Assembly (NCBI GenBank): GCA_023393375.1
Contig: JAEWLI010000006.1
Location: forward strand, 1-40,675
Direction: 5' to 3'
Source of the DNA: Bacteroidota bacterium
Lineage (GTDB): Bacteria > Bacteroidota > Bacteroidia > Cytophagales > Cyclobacteriaceae
Length of the DNA stretch: 40,675 nucleotides
Shown here: one piece after another, positions 1-7,492 of the stretch
Layout: every line of letters begins with the position of its first letter
How positions within the stretch are numbered: the first letter of the stretch is position 1
The notes under the pieces: model-generated
Seen by the model: the letters and a program-made list of their open reading frames with translations, nothing else
The model's database searches: none
What the model was told of the DNA's origin: nothing
Translations under genes and position numbers: made by a program

Positions 1-4
1 AATT

Positions 5-126
5 CAGTTCTTTACCAGCAGGCTAAATATTTTAGATATGCAAATCAGTCCTTTGTCGACCGGCTAAAACTTTATAGGTAGCCAGTTCAGTACTTGGAAG
101 GCTAATAATCTTTGGGCAGCTAATCC
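5..126. repeat. degenerate ~41-bp tandem repeat, three units
   Basis: Three consecutive units begin with CAGT at 5, 46 and 88. Each carries GGCTAA or a close variant (at 21, 62 and 100) followed by a T-rich CTTT stretch. Units are about 41, 42 and 39 bp and well diverged. The array may extend beyond the left edge of the window. No ORF crosses it convincingly. Confidence 0.45.
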
Positions 127-144
127 TTTTTCTCACAATCAATT

Positions 145-209
145 GAACCTGAAGGGTTCATATGTTTATAGGTAAAAATCACAGGATCAAACCGACCCCG
201 ACGGGGTCG
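145..209. other. two short perfect inverted repeats in the left intergenic region
   Basis: A GAACC/GGTTC hairpin lies at 145-159, and a stronger CGACCCC-GAC-GGGGTCG hairpin at 193-209. The second is a GC-rich palindrome in AT-rich intergenic DNA, which is typical of dispersed palindromic elements. It has no adjacent T-run, so a terminator is unlikely. The rest of 210-484 shows nothing recognisable. Confidence 0.4.
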
Positions 210-484
210 AACCATCGAATCATCATCAACAATACCTTTGGTTTCCCAATCCGGTGACGGCAATCTATGTCCATTTAATTTATCCGTACATTATATATCC
301 CGAACGGTACCGAAAGGATATCTTATCAAATACCAATGATTTATCTATATATCAGCTTGTTATAATTAGTATATATCGCTTGATGGCTCAACCCATCAAT
401 AAAATATGGCAAATGTTTTGTTTTATTGATTTTTTATTTTATTTTCAACTTTCTTAATTTTTATTTAAACATAAACAATTACAA

Positions 485-1228
485 ATGATTTCAGAACTGA
501 GTCACACGCTCCTGAACCATCAGGAGTTGTCTTTGGCAGGTGATCGGATTGCCTCCAAAGTAGAAAGTGCCGGTCTGGGTCTGACGTATGTAGATGGATT
601 AGTGGGGTTGGTAAAGGTGAACGTACTGGACTTCGACACGGCCCGTAACAAATCAATGGCATTGGAGCTCACCCCCGAGGTGCAAGCTGCCGATGACAAA
701 AGAGACCGGAGGTTTAAAACTTTCCGGACAAAACTTACCCTAGCCGAGCTTTCAGATGATAAGGGTATTGTAGAATATGCCAGTTTCCTGAAGGGCATCG
801 TGCAAAAACACAATGCCAGTCTTTGGGCCTTAGGCCTCAGCGAACAATCGGTTAAGCTAAAAGACCTGTTCCATGACCTGGACAAGGATGGAAAAGCACA
901 AACTGCTTTGTCTGCCCTTGGTTTAACAGAAGATTTGGCTGACCTTAAAGCGGTACAAGCAGATTTTGAGCATGTCTTTAAAGCCCGCTTGAAAGAGGCT
1001 TCGGAAAAAGAAGACCCCAAAGTAGCAGAAAGCCGTAAAAAGCTGGTTAACAACCTGCAAGCTTTGTTGGTAGTACTTGGTGTAGCCGAAAAGGTGAACG
1101 AGGATACCGACCTAAAGCAAAAGGTAACTGTGCTAGTCGCAGAAGTTAATAAGGTAATCTCCACCACCATGACCACCGCGAGGACACGGATTACCCGCGG
1201 AAGTAATTCGGCCAAAGAGGAAAAATAA
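485..1228 (+). CDS. helical protein of unknown function, probably DUF6261-like
   Basis: The 247-residue product has no signal peptide, membrane segment or recognisable catalytic motif. It is rich in Leu, Ala, Lys, Glu and Asp and looks entirely alpha-helical. Size, the opening ('SHTLLNHQELSLAGDRI') and the Lys/Glu-rich tail resemble the DUF6261 family, which is common in Bacteroidetes and of unknown role; that assignment is from memory and moderate. The start follows an A-rich leader without Shine-Dalgarno, normal for the phylum. The gene is visibly richer in G+C than its flanks. It stands alone and is closed by a strong terminator. An opposite-strand ORF of almost equal length is a shadow. 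Confidence 0.7.
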   Translation: MISELSHTLLNHQELSLAGDRIASKVESAGLGLTYVDGLVGLVKVNVLDFDTARNKSMALELTPEVQAADDKRDRRFKTFRTKLTLAELSDDKGIVEYASFLKGIVQKHNASLWALGLSEQSVKLKDLFHDLDKDGKAQTALSALGLTEDLADLKAVQADFEHVFKARLKEASEKEDPKVAESRKKLVNNLQALLVVLGVAEKVNEDTDLKQKVTVLVAEVNKVISTTMTTARTRITRGSNSAKEEK

Positions 1229-1234
1229 ATTACG

Positions 1235-1266
1235 AACAAATGGCTTTCGAAAGGAAGCCATTTGTT
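1235..1266 (+). terminator. intrinsic terminator after the DUF6261-like gene
   Basis: A 12-bp perfect stem (AACAAATGGCTT, 1235-1246, with AAGCCATTTGTT, 1255-1266) encloses an 8-nt loop and starts 7 nt after the stop codon. Only a short T-rich tail follows. Confidence 0.7.
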
Positions 1267-1360
1267 TCCTTTAAGGAAGGATTCCCCGCTAAAGCTGAAG
1301 GAATAAACTTCTTATCCCACCAGCTCATTTGCTATAACTATATGATTTTGAATTTCACCA

Positions 1361-1392
1361 AATAAAAAAAACCCGGCTAATACCGAGGTTTT
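1361..1392 (-). terminator. intrinsic terminator after tRNA-Lys
   Basis: On the minus strand, AAAACC-T-CGG pairs with CCG-GGTTTT around a TATTAG loop, with one bulged T, and a run of eight T follows. It starts 5 nt past the tRNA 3' end. Confidence 0.65.
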
Positions 1393-1396
1393 CAAG

Positions 1397-1469
1397 TGAT
1401 CCCGCTGGGATTCGAACCCAGGACCCACGCCTTAAAAGGGCGTTGCTCTACCAGCTGAGCTACGGAATC
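1397..1469 (-). tRNA. tRNA-Lys (anticodon TTT)
   Basis: A 73-nt cloverleaf reads on the minus strand. The acceptor arms are GATTCCG/CGGGATC with one G-U pair and discriminator A. The D arm is AGCTCAGCTGGTAGAGC, the anticodon loop CTTTTAA holds anticodon TTT, and the T loop is GGTTCGAATCC. The 3' CCA is not encoded. A terminator follows at once. Confidence 0.95.
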
Positions 1470-1706
1470 AGAAACTAATTTCCTGCTGCGTTTGTAAATG
1501 GAGTTGCAAAAATAGCAGACTGATATTAAAATGCAAACTACTTTTAAAATTATTTAAGTTTTTTCGCATAAACGCCGGAACTGAACGCTATTCCATAGCA
1601 TTTATACATCGTAAATACGCCATTTTTTGAAAACTATTCGCATATTTGCCAATACACAATAATCAGGAGACTTTTTTCGATTATTATTTAGAAGCATCTT
1701 TCAGTT

Positions 1707-2429
1707 ATGTCAAAAAGATTTTTTTTATTTTTAACAGTATGGATAGGTTTACAGTGTAGTCTGCACGCTCAGGATGTGGTCAGTCAATTACATCGGGCCG
1801 ACGAGCTGTATGATCAAAAGAATTATACGGAAGCTTATGAGATCTACCACAGCATTTTCCATAATTATCAGTTATCATCTCCTGAAATGCTGGTAAAGAT
1901 GGCCTATATCAACGAAGGGTTGGAAGATTACAGCATGGCTTTGTATTACCTGAATCTCTATTATCGCCAAACGTCAGAAAGAGCGGCCTTAAAAAAAATG
2001 GAAAGCCTGGCCAAAGAACACCAGTTGGTTGGATATGAGTTTAACGATCTGGAACTGCTGGGCAACATTTACTATAATTATTACCAGGAGATTGTTTACC
2101 TTTTTCTTGCCTTGTCCTTGTTGTGGTTTGCCTTGATCTACAGAAATGTCAGAAAGTCAGCAAATAAACCGGTAGGACTCACCATCGGGTACGTGATAAT
2201 CCTAAGCATCCTCTTTGTTCTTATCAATTTTGGTGATAAAAGTTATCGGGGAATCATCACCAATGAAGCCTTTTTAATGGAAGAACCTTCAGCTGCAGCA
2301 CGGATGATTGACCTGGTGGACAAAGGCCATAAGGTAAGAATAGCTGGTGAAGATGGTATATGGATGAAAATTAAATGGGATGATCAGACCGCTTACATCC
2401 GAAAAAATAATATCATCACTTTAAATTAG
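1707..2429 (+). CDS. exported TPR protein with transmembrane helix and C-terminal SH3-like domain (BatE-like)
   Basis: The 240-residue product begins with a signal peptide ending at 'LHAQ' (about residues 1-22). One or two TPR-like helical hairpins follow (about 25-115), then two membrane segments (about 128-145 and 157-173), and last a bacterial SH3-like domain (about 183-240) with the typical Trp in 'GIWMKIKW'. This order of TPR, membrane and SH3 resembles BatE of the Bacteroidetes bat/aerotolerance operons. No batA-D or moxR genes are nearby, so a role in aerotolerance is not supported here. It is probably an envelope scaffold whose SH3 domain faces peptidoglycan. Confidence 0.75.
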   Translation: MSKRFFLFLTVWIGLQCSLHAQDVVSQLHRADELYDQKNYTEAYEIYHSIFHNYQLSSPEMLVKMAYINEGLEDYSMALYYLNLYYRQTSERAALKKMESLAKEHQLVGYEFNDLELLGNIYYNYYQEIVYLFLALSLLWFALIYRNVRKSANKPVGLTIGYVIILSILFVLINFGDKSYRGIITNEAFLMEEPSAAARMIDLVDKGHKVRIAGEDGIWMKIKWDDQTAYIRKNNIITLN

Positions 2430-2442
2430 GATCTGGGCAATT

Positions 2443-2856
2443 TTATATTGTCACAATGTCAAATTCATTTACAATTAAATTGAAATCCCGGTCAGAATGT
2501 AGCAATACCAAGTTAAACCGCATACAATAGTATGCAATTGAACAATCATTTTGTTTTCTTATAGTAATCCCTTTTTTCCGCAAAGCCCTGTACATACTGG
2601 CGGCACCTACGGCTAATTCAATATGATCAACTGTGAAAACATTAAGGTTCAGCAAATGTATCCTCACCTTGTTGAATTCTTTGTCATCCCTGATACCTTG
2701 TAAAATTTCCTGAATTACTTGAGGACAGATTGCGACCAAATCAAGCTGGATGAGTTTGTCTAATAATTCCGTCTTTGGTGATTTTACGTTTTTGAGGTAA
2801 TCAATCCAAACAGAACTGTCAACTAAAGTTTCTGAATGTGTCAGGTTATTCTTCAT
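2443..2856 (-). CDS. vapC: VapC-type PIN-domain ribonuclease toxin
   Basis: The 137-residue protein fits a single PIN domain. The metal-binding acidic residues are all visible: Asp13 in 'VDSSVWIDYL', a Glu in 'QEIL' near 48, Asp in 'NDCSIAYY' near 104, and Asp in 'HSDRDF' near 122. PIN toxins of type II systems cleave RNA, often initiator tRNA or rRNA, when their antitoxin is degraded. The start overlaps the last 11 nt of the upstream antitoxin gene, so the two are translationally coupled. The active site is intact, so the toxin is predicted to be functional. The RNA target cannot be inferred. Confidence 0.88.
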   Translation of the reverse strand: MKNNLTHSETLVDSSVWIDYLKNVKSPKTELLDKLIQLDLVAICPQVIQEILQGIRDDKEFNKVRIHLLNLNVFTVDHIELAVGAASMYRALRKKGITIRKQNDCSIAYYCMRFNLVLLHSDRDFNLIVNEFDIVTI

Positions 2857-3022
2857 TGGGAAAGAAAGAAACCTTACCTCTTAAATTGCGTAAACTTTCT
2901 CTATGTAAAAACCTAACATATTCTTCCAAAGCTTTATTGATCAGATCTTTTTTTGTTGCGATCTTGCTCATTTTCATAGCTTCTTTCAGTAGCTTATCGT
3001 TTATGTCAATATTTGTCCTCAT
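2846..3022 (-). CDS. vapB: VapB-type antitoxin
   Basis: This is a 58-residue ORF immediately upstream of vapC, overlapping it by 11 nt. The start is ATG at 3022 and the protein begins MRTNIDINDKLLKEAMK. The pattern of a short beta strand, amphipathic helix, 'ATKKDLINKALEEYV' helix and basic tail is that of VapB antitoxins in the DUF2191-like group. The N-terminal half probably binds DNA and the C-terminal 'RGKVSFFPNEE' wraps the toxin. It probably represses its own operon through the repeated sequence just upstream of the start. Confidence 0.85.
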   Translation of the reverse strand: MRTNIDINDKLLKEAMKMSKIATKKDLINKALEEYVRFLHRESLRNLRGKVSFFPNEE

Positions 3023-3037
3023 TTGCCATTCTTAAAC

Positions 3038-3067
3038 TATACACACAAATTTATATATTTATACACA
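3038..3067 (-). promoter_or_regulatory. vapBC promoter with twin operator-like repeats
   Basis: On the minus strand, 3053-3046 reads TAAATTTG, a perfect match to the Bacteroidetes -7 element TAnnTTTG, 23 nt before the vapB start codon. Two identical TATACACA octamers (plus strand, 3038-3045 and 3060-3067) flank it with start points 22 bp apart, two helical turns. That arrangement suits cooperative VapBC autorepression. No clear -33 TTTG is visible. Confidence 0.45.
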
Positions 3068-3172
3068 TAATGGAAGATTTAAGTTCAAATTTTTGAATAT
3101 AAAAATCAATGACCTTTCCTTGGTATTTAATAAAGGCACTTTTTTTGAGCCTGAAAGCTGGAATTTATCCAA

Positions 3173-4201
3173 TCATTTATTTTCCAAACGGTCGGCAATA
3201 ATGCCTTCGGCTATCCAATTGGCCATGGCCTGACGATTGGTGCTGATCACAAACCTTTTCTGGTCCCTCGCATTTTTGATATTGCCCAATTCTAAAAATA
3301 CGGTAGGAGGTAAGGTGTTTTTGATCACATACAACCCACTCCTTGCTGATACAGTTCCATCATAAGTTCTGTTGGGCTGATGTTGGGCATATTTCTTACG
3401 AAAAGATTCATGAATATGCCTTGAAAGTTTTTCCCCTGATTTGCTCCTATGGTGGTGATAAAAAAACACATCGATATTTTCACCCAATTTTCTGCTGTCA
3501 ATATGAACAACTATTAACCGCTGGTGAGCCCCGGCATGTTTTTTGAAAAGATTATTCACAACTTCTGTTTGCTGTTGCAATCTTTCTTTTTGACTCAGTG
3601 GGATGGGGAGATCCAGAAAACAGGTTTCATCAGTATCTAAGCCCAAAATAGCATCATCACGGATACCGTCATTATCATCTCTGATGATCATATAAGCTGT
3701 GGCACCATGTTCCAATAACCTTCTGTACAATCTTAAGGTAACATCATATGCGTATTCATCTTCACTGATATAATGATCTCCATATTTCGCCATGGCACCT
3801 GGATCCGGTCCGCCATGTCCGGAAATCAAATAATAAACCGCTCCTTCCAATTGGCGATCTCTTATGGTAATTTCTTCGTATTTTTTTCCTAATAATGGCC
3901 TGATCAGTTTATTGGGTTTGCCTGCTTCACTGGCTGGTACTACTACAGGGGTTGCTGGGTTTGCCGGGAGAATATAGGATTTTCCCACCAACAAAGCATT
4001 GTCGCTGCCAAGGTTGGGTTTGTTTAGTTCCACAAATTTCTCAGCATAGGTAGAGGGGTCTAAGCCATGGCGTCTCAAAAGAGCGAAAATTCCCTCACCC
4101 TTTTCAGCTATTGCTGATAATCCTGATTCTTGGGCATATAAGGTAGGTATTCCTGAAAAGATTATAATTAAAAATAAGGGTAGTATCCGGAAATAATTCA
4201 T
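3173..4201 (-). CDS. exported N-acetylmuramoyl-L-alanine amidase (Amidase_3)
   Basis: The 342-residue protein starts with a signal peptide (about 1-23, ending 'LYAQ'). A ~75-residue N-terminal segment follows that reads like a LysM-type repeat ('LSAIAEKGEGIFALLRRHGL' through 'GKSYILP'). The zinc amidase domain has the expected ligands: His in 'SGHGGPDPGA', Glu in 'ISEDEYAYDVTLRL', His in 'VVHIDSR' and the catalytic Glu in 'VFLELGNIKN'. Such enzymes cut the bond between muramic acid and the stem peptide in the periplasm, during cell separation or turnover. It stands alone, transcribed away from the SRAP genes. Confidence 0.85.
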   Translation of the reverse strand: MNYFRILPLFLIIIFSGIPTLYAQESGLSAIAEKGEGIFALLRRHGLDPSTYAEKFVELNKPNLGSDNALLVGKSYILPANPATPVVVPASEAGKPNKLIRPLLGKKYEEITIRDRQLEGAVYYLISGHGGPDPGAMAKYGDHYISEDEYAYDVTLRLYRRLLEHGATAYMIIRDDNDGIRDDAILGLDTDETCFLDLPIPLSQKERLQQQTEVVNNLFKKHAGAHQRLIVVHIDSRKLGENIDVFFYHHHRSKSGEKLSRHIHESFRKKYAQHQPNRTYDGTVSARSGLYVIKNTLPPTVFLELGNIKNARDQKRFVISTNRQAMANWIAEGIIADRLENK

Positions 4202-4503
4202 TTACGCTTATTAAGTATTGTCAATCAGATTTAATTAAAAAAACGAAGACTTTTTAGTCACTGACATAAAATCCCCTTCTTTTTTGAAAAAATTTACACA
4301 AATATTTTAACATTTAAGAAATAATGCAAAAAAATACTCAGTTTTAATAATTCTCTGTCATTTATACATATAAAAATATTAGTAATCAAGAATCTTGTAA
4401 CACTATGTTTTAAATATAGTTATTAATAAAACTAATAATTATGGCTAAAATTTAATCAACTACTAAATAAATTAGTATTTTTGAAATTATAAATGAGTAG
4501 GTT
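4202..4503. promoter_or_regulatory. AT-rich divergent intergenic region between amidase and SRAP genes
   Basis: There is no ORF or RNA gene. TATTTTTG at 4476-4483 matches the -7 consensus TAnnTTTG and lies 20 nt before the SRAP start codon, but no good -33 element is seen. No clear promoter for the leftward amidase gene could be picked out. Confidence 0.35.
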
Positions 4504-5157
4504 ATGTGTGGCAGATATACAGTTCAGGTGGATATGTTAGAAGTGCACCGCAGGTTTAAAGTGGCACTTGATGATTTGTATCAAAAAAATTACAATTGCG
4601 CTCCGACTGAAAAATTACCGGTGATCACCGATAAACATCCGGAAATATTAAGCCATTTTCAGTGGGGATTGGTGCCTTTTTGGGCTAAGGATGCTAAAAC
4701 AGGATTTAAAATGATCAACGTCCGGAGGGAGTCTTTAGCTGAAAAGCCTTCTTTTAAAAACATTATGGAGAAAAGGCGATGTCTGGTAGTTGCTGATGGG
4801 TTTTATGAATGGAAAAAATCGGGAAAAGAGAAACAACCCTTCCGCATCATGTTAAAAACAGGTGCTGCTTATGCTTTTGCCGGTATTTGGGAACACCACA
4901 AGGAATTCAACTTACTTACCTTTTCTATTATCACCACCACAGCCAATGAACTGGTGGAACCTATCCATGACAGAATGCCGGTGATTCTTCAGCCGGAGTT
5001 TGAACATAAATGGCTGGATCCACACCTCGATCCCGCAGAGGCAATGGATTTACTACAACCTTATCCGGCAGAATTAATGACAGCCTACCCGGTTTCAAAT
5101 TTGGTTGGAAATGTCAGGAACAAAAATCCGGAGCTCATTCACCCACTGGGTCAATAG
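4504..5157 (+). CDS. SRAP domain protein (SOS response-associated peptidase family; abasic-site DNA crosslinking)
   Basis: The 217-residue protein matches the full length of the YedK/HMCES family. These proteins use Cys2, exposed after removal of Met1, to form a stable thiazolidine crosslink with abasic sites in single-stranded DNA. All hallmark residues are present: 'MCGRYT' at the N-terminus (Cys2), Asn72 in 'INVRRES', Glu102 in 'GFYEW' and His155 in 'IHDRMP'. A second, divergent SRAP-like gene starts one nucleotide after its stop codon. A -7-like element lies 20 nt upstream of the start. No LexA-type box was recognised. Confidence 0.92.
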   Translation: MCGRYTVQVDMLEVHRRFKVALDDLYQKNYNCAPTEKLPVITDKHPEILSHFQWGLVPFWAKDAKTGFKMINVRRESLAEKPSFKNIMEKRRCLVVADGFYEWKKSGKEKQPFRIMLKTGAAYAFAGIWEHHKEFNLLTFSIITTTANELVEPIHDRMPVILQPEFEHKWLDPHLDPAEAMDLLQPYPAELMTAYPVSNLVGNVRNKNPELIHPLGQ

Positions 5158-5158
5158 C

Positions 5159-5896
5159 ATGCAATTACATTTTTGTATCGCTACCAAAAAAAACCATCTG
5201 ACAAAGTTTATCAATGCCAGAGCAGTTTATGACTATCGGGAATGTTACAACATTGCCGTTAATCAATTTGCCCCGGCTATTATGAACCATACGCCCAATG
5301 AAATTGTGGAATTGAAATGGCATTACAATTGGAATGAAAAAAGCACCACACAATTATTTTATTTTATCCCTTTGGAAAAGATTCTTTCCCATTGGAAACA
5401 ACCCCGCACAATACGGTTCGAATTATTAAAAGCAATCAGAGATAACCGGTGTGTGGTATTGGCCAATTGTTTTGTGGTTTGGAAGGAGACAACACCCTAT
5501 TGTGTTTATGTACAAGACCAACGCCTGTTCGCATTTGGGGCAATTTGGAAGGAGACAGCTTTACATACAGGATTTGCCTTATTAACACAACCTGCAAATG
5601 AACTTTTATTGCGGATTGGCCAAAAAAACATGCCACTGATTTTAAAAGAACGTGAAATTCGTGATTGGTTAAACAAAGATTGCAGCTCGTCAAGAATCAC
5701 CTGTTTGATGAGAACAACCTATCCAGGCACCAAAATGAATGCTTATCCAATTGGCCCTGAGATAAATGATCTGAACAATAATCACCGCTTTATTTACACC
5801 CCAACAGGTGAACGGCTCAACCCTGAATTGGATTATGGGGTAAAAGAACGCCTGGTCCGACAAGGGTGGGGTAGAAGCAAGCAGGATGAGGAATAA
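5159..5896 (+). CDS. divergent SRAP paralog lacking all catalytic residues
   Basis: The frame is open from 5105, but ATG 5159 is the likely start: it follows the upstream stop by one nucleotide and aligns with the SRAP N-terminus. The 245-residue product can be aligned by eye with its neighbour throughout. 'NRCVVLANCFVVWKE' matches 'RRCLVVADGFYEWKK', 'RLFAFGAIWKE' matches 'YAFAGIWEH', and 'PANELLLRIGQKNMPLIL' matches 'TANELVEPIHDRMPVIL'. Cys2 has become Gln, the Asn of 'NVRRE' is lost, Glu of 'FYEW' is Val and His of 'HDRMP' is Gln. The fold appears kept while crosslinking and proteolytic chemistry should be gone. It may be a regulatory or DNA-binding partner of the active copy; this is inference. 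Confidence 0.8.
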   Translation: MQLHFCIATKKNHLTKFINARAVYDYRECYNIAVNQFAPAIMNHTPNEIVELKWHYNWNEKSTTQLFYFIPLEKILSHWKQPRTIRFELLKAIRDNRCVVLANCFVVWKETTPYCVYVQDQRLFAFGAIWKETALHTGFALLTQPANELLLRIGQKNMPLILKEREIRDWLNKDCSSSRITCLMRTTYPGTKMNAYPIGPEINDLNNNHRFIYTPTGERLNPELDYGVKERLVRQGWGRSKQDEE

Positions 5897-6054
5897 AATT
5901 TTAATTTTACCAATAATTGATGTTAGTGACACCATTCTTTTTCATGCAAAACTTATATAATGGTTTTTGTAAAATATCTTTATATAATTTTGTTTTGCTA
6001 AATTAAATTTTAATTAAAAAGTAGTTTTCCTATTTTTTGAAGAATAATATATTT

Positions 6055-6062
6055 TATCTTTG
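6055..6062 (+). promoter_or_regulatory. -7 promoter element of the citrate synthase gene
   Basis: TATCTTTG is an exact TAnnTTTG match followed by C. A TTTG lies at 6036-6039 but only 15 nt upstream, a short spacing. The element overlaps an in-frame TTG codon, which argues that translation starts further down, at ATG 6135. Confidence 0.5.
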
Positions 6063-6134
6063 CTGCCGATTTGCAGGCGGTTTAATGACCCTTCATTCAA
6101 CAAATATTTTTCACTTACAAATTGTGGTTTTATA

Positions 6135-7481
6135 ATGGATCTGATTAAAAAATTATCTGCCAGTGTGGCTGGCGCATGTAAAATAGAACCTGAATTGTTC
6201 ACGCAGTATAATGTAAAACGCGGACTTCGAAATGCTGATCATACCGGTGTATTGGTTGGTTTGACCAACATCGGGGATGTAGTGGGATATACCCGGGAAA
6301 ATGATACAATGGTGCCCATTCCCGGAAAACTGGTGTACAGGGGGATAGATGTGGAAGATCTAGCCATGGGAGCCACTGCCGAAAAGCGGCATGCATTTGA
6401 AGAAGTAATTTATTTGTTATTGACCGGAAAATTGCCTGGTGAGACAGCTCTGAAGGAGTTTAATGATTATATGGTAGAACAGCGTGAATTGCCGGAATCA
6501 TTTACCAAAAACATGATCCTGAACCTGACCGGTAAAAATATAATGAACATGTTGGCCAGAAGTGTATTGGGATTATATGCGCTCGATGATAAGGCAGAAG
6601 ATAATTCGCTGGAGAATGTACTTGGTCAATCACTTAGCCTGATCGCTAAATTCCCAACCATTATAGCCTATTCCTACCACACCATGCGGCATGCCCATTT
6701 CCGTAAAACTTTATCAATCCGGCATCCGCAACCACATATGAGTGTAGCCGAGAATTTCTTGTACATGTTAAAAGGTGAAGGGAAATATACCAGACTCGAT
6801 GCTGATATTCTGGACCTGTCCCTGATATTGCATGCCGAACACGGTGGTGGTAACAACTCCTCATTCACCATAAGAGTGACCAGTTCTACAGGAACCGATA
6901 CTTATTCTGCAGTAGCTTCTGCTTTGGCATCTTTAAAAGGCCCTTTGCATGGCGGTGCTAACCATGAAGTGCTGACCATGATGGAAAACATCAAGAAGAA
7001 TGTGAAAGACTGGTCCAATGAAAAAGAAATAGAGGATTATCTGTGGAAAATTCTCAGAAAACAAGCTTTCGACCGTTCTGGTAAGATTTATGGAATTGGT
7101 CATGCAGTGTACACCATCACCGATCCCAGGGCAATTTTGTTAAAACAAATGGCGACACAATTGGCAGAAGAGAAAAAACGCAGCGAAGAGTTCGGCCTTT
7201 ACAATGTCATTGAAAAACTAACACCTCAGATATTTTATGACTTTAAGGGTGAAAAAACAGCCAAACGGGTTTGTGCCAACGTCGATTTTTATTCAGGATT
7301 TGTTTATTCATGTATTGGTTTGAAGGAAGAATTATATACCGCCTTATTTGCCATGTCACGGATCGCAGGTTGGTGTTCACATAGAATAGAAGAGCTCAAC
7401 TTTGACTCCAAACGAATTATCAGGCCAGCATATAAAAATGTATATCCCAAACAGAATTATCAAAGTCTTGATAAAAGATAA
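6135..7481 (+). CDS. citrate synthase
   Basis: The frame is open from TTG 6060, but ATG 6135 is chosen because the -7 promoter element covers that TTG and the first 25 residues fit no known family start. The resulting 448-residue protein condenses oxaloacetate and acetyl-CoA, the entry step of the TCA cycle. Catalytic residues are visible: His near 234 in 'LILHAEHGGG', His near 273 in 'GPLHGGANHE' and the Asp of 'VDFYSGFVY'. The 'GIGHAVYTITDPRA' signature is also present. Length suits a long citrate/2-methylcitrate synthase form. Methylcitrate activity cannot be excluded, but no prp genes are nearby. It converges with addB, leaving only 11 nt between them. Confidence 0.93.
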   Translation: MDLIKKLSASVAGACKIEPELFTQYNVKRGLRNADHTGVLVGLTNIGDVVGYTRENDTMVPIPGKLVYRGIDVEDLAMGATAEKRHAFEEVIYLLLTGKLPGETALKEFNDYMVEQRELPESFTKNMILNLTGKNIMNMLARSVLGLYALDDKAEDNSLENVLGQSLSLIAKFPTIIAYSYHTMRHAHFRKTLSIRHPQPHMSVAENFLYMLKGEGKYTRLDADILDLSLILHAEHGGGNNSSFTIRVTSSTGTDTYSAVASALASLKGPLHGGANHEVLTMMENIKKNVKDWSNEKEIEDYLWKILRKQAFDRSGKIYGIGHAVYTITDPRAILLKQMATQLAEEKKRSEEFGLYNVIEKLTPQIFYDFKGEKTAKRVCANVDFYSGFVYSCIGLKEELYTALFAMSRIAGWCSHRIEELNFDSKRIIRPAYKNVYPKQNYQSLDKR

Positions 7482-7492
7482 AGAGCAGGGTT

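Noticed and set aside
520..1239. 239-codon open frame on the minus strand opposite the DUF6261-like gene
   Set aside because: Composition is Ser/Arg/Thr-rich without domain or helix pattern. The plus-strand frame gives a coherent Lys/Glu/Leu helical protein and is followed by a properly placed terminator.
6060..6134. Upstream TTG start for citrate synthase
   Set aside because: The TTG lies within an exact TAnnTTTG promoter element and the extra 25 residues do not resemble citrate synthase. ATG 6135 is preferred.
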